A stretch of 10,382 nt of DNA from Brachionus koreanus (lineage: Eukaryota > Rotifera > Eurotatoria > Ploima > Brachionidae), in the NCBI GenBank assembly GCA_016987375.1, contig PJRA01000519.1:765682-776063 (forward strand), read 5' to 3'. The notes under the pieces were generated by a model. The model was not told where the DNA came from, did no database searches, and saw only the letters and a list, made by a program, of their open reading frames with translations. The translations under genes and the position numbers were made by a program. Below, in pieces: positions 9,170-10,382 of the stretch (the first letter of the stretch is position 1; each line of letters opens with the position of its first letter).

Positions 9170-9320
9170 TTGGATCTATTGGCGAAAACGCCACTGAATA
9201 AACAAATCCATTCAAAGTAAGAAGGCTTTTTTCTTGCTTACAACTGTTCATACACCATGTATTTAACTAAATGTATAAAATTCAAAAATATATTAAAATT
9301 TAATAAATAAAAAAATTAGC

Positions 9321-9938
9321 TTTCATAAAGGCAACATGAAGTTTAGTACGATTGTACTATTGTACTATTGGGTTAGAAATTAATTTTCAGTCTGAGTTTT
9401 TTACAGCGGATGTACAAATTTATGTACAGAGTGTACATGAAGTTTTTTTTTTAGTAGAATGAAATATTTTTTATTCTGATAGGCCCTCATGTTTCAAATA
9501 TAAAGGCTGAAATTTTTTTTCTTTTTTTTAATAAACTACTAGTACGATTGGTTATTTTGCTAAAATAGTAGTTTGTACACAATGTACAATATTTTTTTTA
9601 CCAAATTTTTGATAACCCTTGAATCGTGCAAATTTTTACTATTCAAAGTAATTATAATAAAAAAATAAAAATTTTTTTTTTTTCTCAGAATTAATTAAAT
9701 TATACAAAAACATAATCGTACTGAAGGAAAAAAAAATTAAATTTTAATATTCAATTTTTGAATTCAAGCAAGACTGTTTTTTTTTTAAAATTTAAAAGGG
9801 TCTAAAATTTTTTTCTTAAGCTGTACTCAGGGTGGGTATATAAAAAAAGTATGTGTTGAATCGTTAGCTTTTTTCATCACGAATAGTACTGGAATCGTAC
9901 TGTACAATCGTATTATACTTCATGTTGCCTTTCATAAA
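9321..9938. mobile_element. 600-bp MITE-like element with TIRs and a 9-bp target-site duplication
   Basis: The element spans 9330-9929. Its ends begin GGCAACATGAAGT on both strands and match over 28 bp with two differences. It is flanked by identical TTTCATAAA at 9321-9329 and 9930-9938. The inside has no open frame of note but many short GTAC-centred motifs near both ends (GTACGATTGTAC at 9347-9358, GTACTGTACAATCGTA at 9897-9912), as is common for subterminal binding sites. A 9-bp duplication fits Mutator-like elements best. A shift to 8 or 10 bp cannot be excluded because the base before the left copy also matches. It is non-autonomous, sits in what should be the Gemin5 intron upstream of 9266, and looks fairly young because both duplications are intact. 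Confidence 0.8.
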
Positions 9939-10040
9939 TTAGATCATCTAATAAAAAGTTAAAGCTTTGCGAAAGTGCTTTTTACATTGCATTCAATTTG
10001 CATTTTATTATACATTTTATTTTTTAAAAAATTTTCTCTA
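9939..10040. other. Short AT-rich spacer between MITE and LINE fragment
   Basis: About 100 bp of A/T-rich sequence with no coding signal on either strand. It would belong to the intron upstream of the inverted Gemin5 exon at 9266. I see no exon here that continues Gemin5 upstream. Confidence 0.5.
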
Positions 10041-10045
10041 CATAA

Positions 10046-10382
10046 ATCAGCTCATTTAAAGCGGATGATGAGTTAAACAGTGAACAAGAGTTTCCCTTGA
10101 GAGCTCCAGTAAATTGCATAGTGAATCCAGATTTGGTTTTCAGTCCAGCTGCTATAAAAAAGAGGCTTGATGAGCTAGACAAAAATGACAAAAGTGATGT
10201 ATTATGTGAACCGCTCTCTTTTTTGTTTAAATTATCATTCGTATCTAGTATGATACCAGTGTGTTGGAAAAGAGCTAATGCTACTCCAGTATACAAAAAG
10301 AAAGGTGGTAAAACAAATCCTGAAAACTATCGTCCAATATCGCTTTTATCGATATTAATAAAAATAATGGAGAAGCTAATAA
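10046..10382 (+). mobile_element. Non-LTR retrotransposon (LINE) reverse transcriptase fragment, 3' end off the window
   Basis: The plus strand is open from 10046 to the right edge (112 codons), with no start codon needed. It reads VFSPAAIKKRLDELDKN, then PLSFLFKLSF, IPVCWKRANATPVYKKKGG, and NPENYRPISLLSILIKIMEK. The IP-x-x-WK-x-A, P-x-YKK and NYRPISLLS motifs are hallmarks of the N-terminal part of the reverse transcriptase of jockey/CR1-like non-LTR elements. Odd: the block between KKRLDELDKN and the VLCEPLSFLF helix normally contains a Gly-Pro-Asp-Gly motif and about a dozen more residues, and that is missing around 10190-10200. The frame stays open across the gap. Sequence before about 10040 is not recognisably part of the element, so it looks 5'-truncated, which is typical of LINE copies. 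It lies antisense to the inverted Gemin5 exons. Confidence 0.85.

Larger units (their letters stand above)
8652..9266 (-). pseudogene. GEMIN5: Gemin5 upstream exons, inverted, ending in a foreign tail (5' partial)
   Basis: On the minus strand, exon 9266-9170 follows the acceptor ACATTTAG. It encodes LNTWCMNSCKQ...LTLNGFVYSVAFSPIDP, which aligns without gaps over its first 21 residues to the segment of human Gemin5 before its IGVGDG motif, as I remember it. A 60-bp intron (9169-9110, GTAAAA..CAAAG) joins it in phase to exon 9109, which continues NFMAVAVGDSS, VTQIAWHPKKE and IAFGTKDGKVGI. These are WD40 blades just upstream of those at the window start. From 8901 to 8767 the sequence is identical to plus 135-1. 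After 8767 similarity to Gemin5 ends, and the frame runs 38 residues (YIRIYTLVLDIYFW, LILLSHVVKLLDLS) to TGA 8654-8652. Upstream exons are not visible before the right edge. An ATG at 9104 is an internal methionine, not a start. I call it a broken copy or the detached 5' half of the split gene. Confidence 0.8.

Noticed and set aside
9939..9951. Palindrome-like TTAGATCATCTAA next to the MITE
   Set aside because: It is short, A/T-rich and outside the target-site duplication. There is no reason to assign it a regulatory role.
10024..10296. Minus-strand open frame of 90 codons
   Set aside because: It lies antisense to the LINE reverse transcriptase, whose motifs on the plus strand are unmistakable.
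1..10382. Bacterial-type elements: operons, CRISPR arrays, rRNA, tRNA
   Set aside because: I saw no regularly spaced repeats, no ribosomal RNA signature and no tRNA cloverleaf by eye. The spliced genes and LINEs make a bacterial reading untenable.

Overview
This is a very AT-rich window (long A/T runs, sparse genes) from a eukaryotic nuclear genome. Spliced exons with GT..AG introns, a SMN-complex gene, a seven-helix receptor and non-LTR retrotransposon pieces all point to an invertebrate. The style of the retrotransposon reverse transcriptase and the methuselah-like receptor make a monogonont rotifer such as Brachionus my best guess, but this is inference and other AT-rich invertebrates are possible.

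Layout. (1) 1-4048, plus strand: the 3' part of a Gemin5 gene in three exons (1-652, 1972-2146, 3063-4048). It encodes late WD40 repeats, a basic linker and a TPR-like region, and the left end runs off the window. (2) 4049-6350: AT-rich intergenic DNA with a decayed LINE 3' end and a short exon-like reading frame on the minus strand. (3) 6351-8018, plus strand: an intronless receptor with a somatomedin-B-like N-terminus and a methuselah/secretin-type seven-helix region. One in-frame TGA sits where a tryptophan is expected in helix 4. (4) 8019-8651: AT-rich DNA with no recognised gene. (5) 8652-9266, minus strand: two more Gemin5 exons, upstream in the protein from those at the left end. They end abruptly at 8767 in a foreign tail. 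(6) 9330-9929: a 600-bp MITE-like element with about 28-bp terminal inverted repeats and a 9-bp target-site duplication. (7) About 10040-10382, plus strand: a fragment of a LINE reverse transcriptase, with an internal deletion, running off the right edge.

Main point. Positions 1-135 are the exact reverse complement of 8767-8901 (135/135). Taking the minus-strand exons 9266-9170 and 9109-8767 and continuing with plus 136-652, 1972-2146 and 3063-4048 gives one open frame of 2118 nt (706 codons including the stop). This reads in order like animal Gemin5. The gene is therefore split into two inverted halves sharing a 135-bp overlap. Either a rearrangement or inverted duplication broke it, or the assembly is wrong here; the window alone cannot decide.
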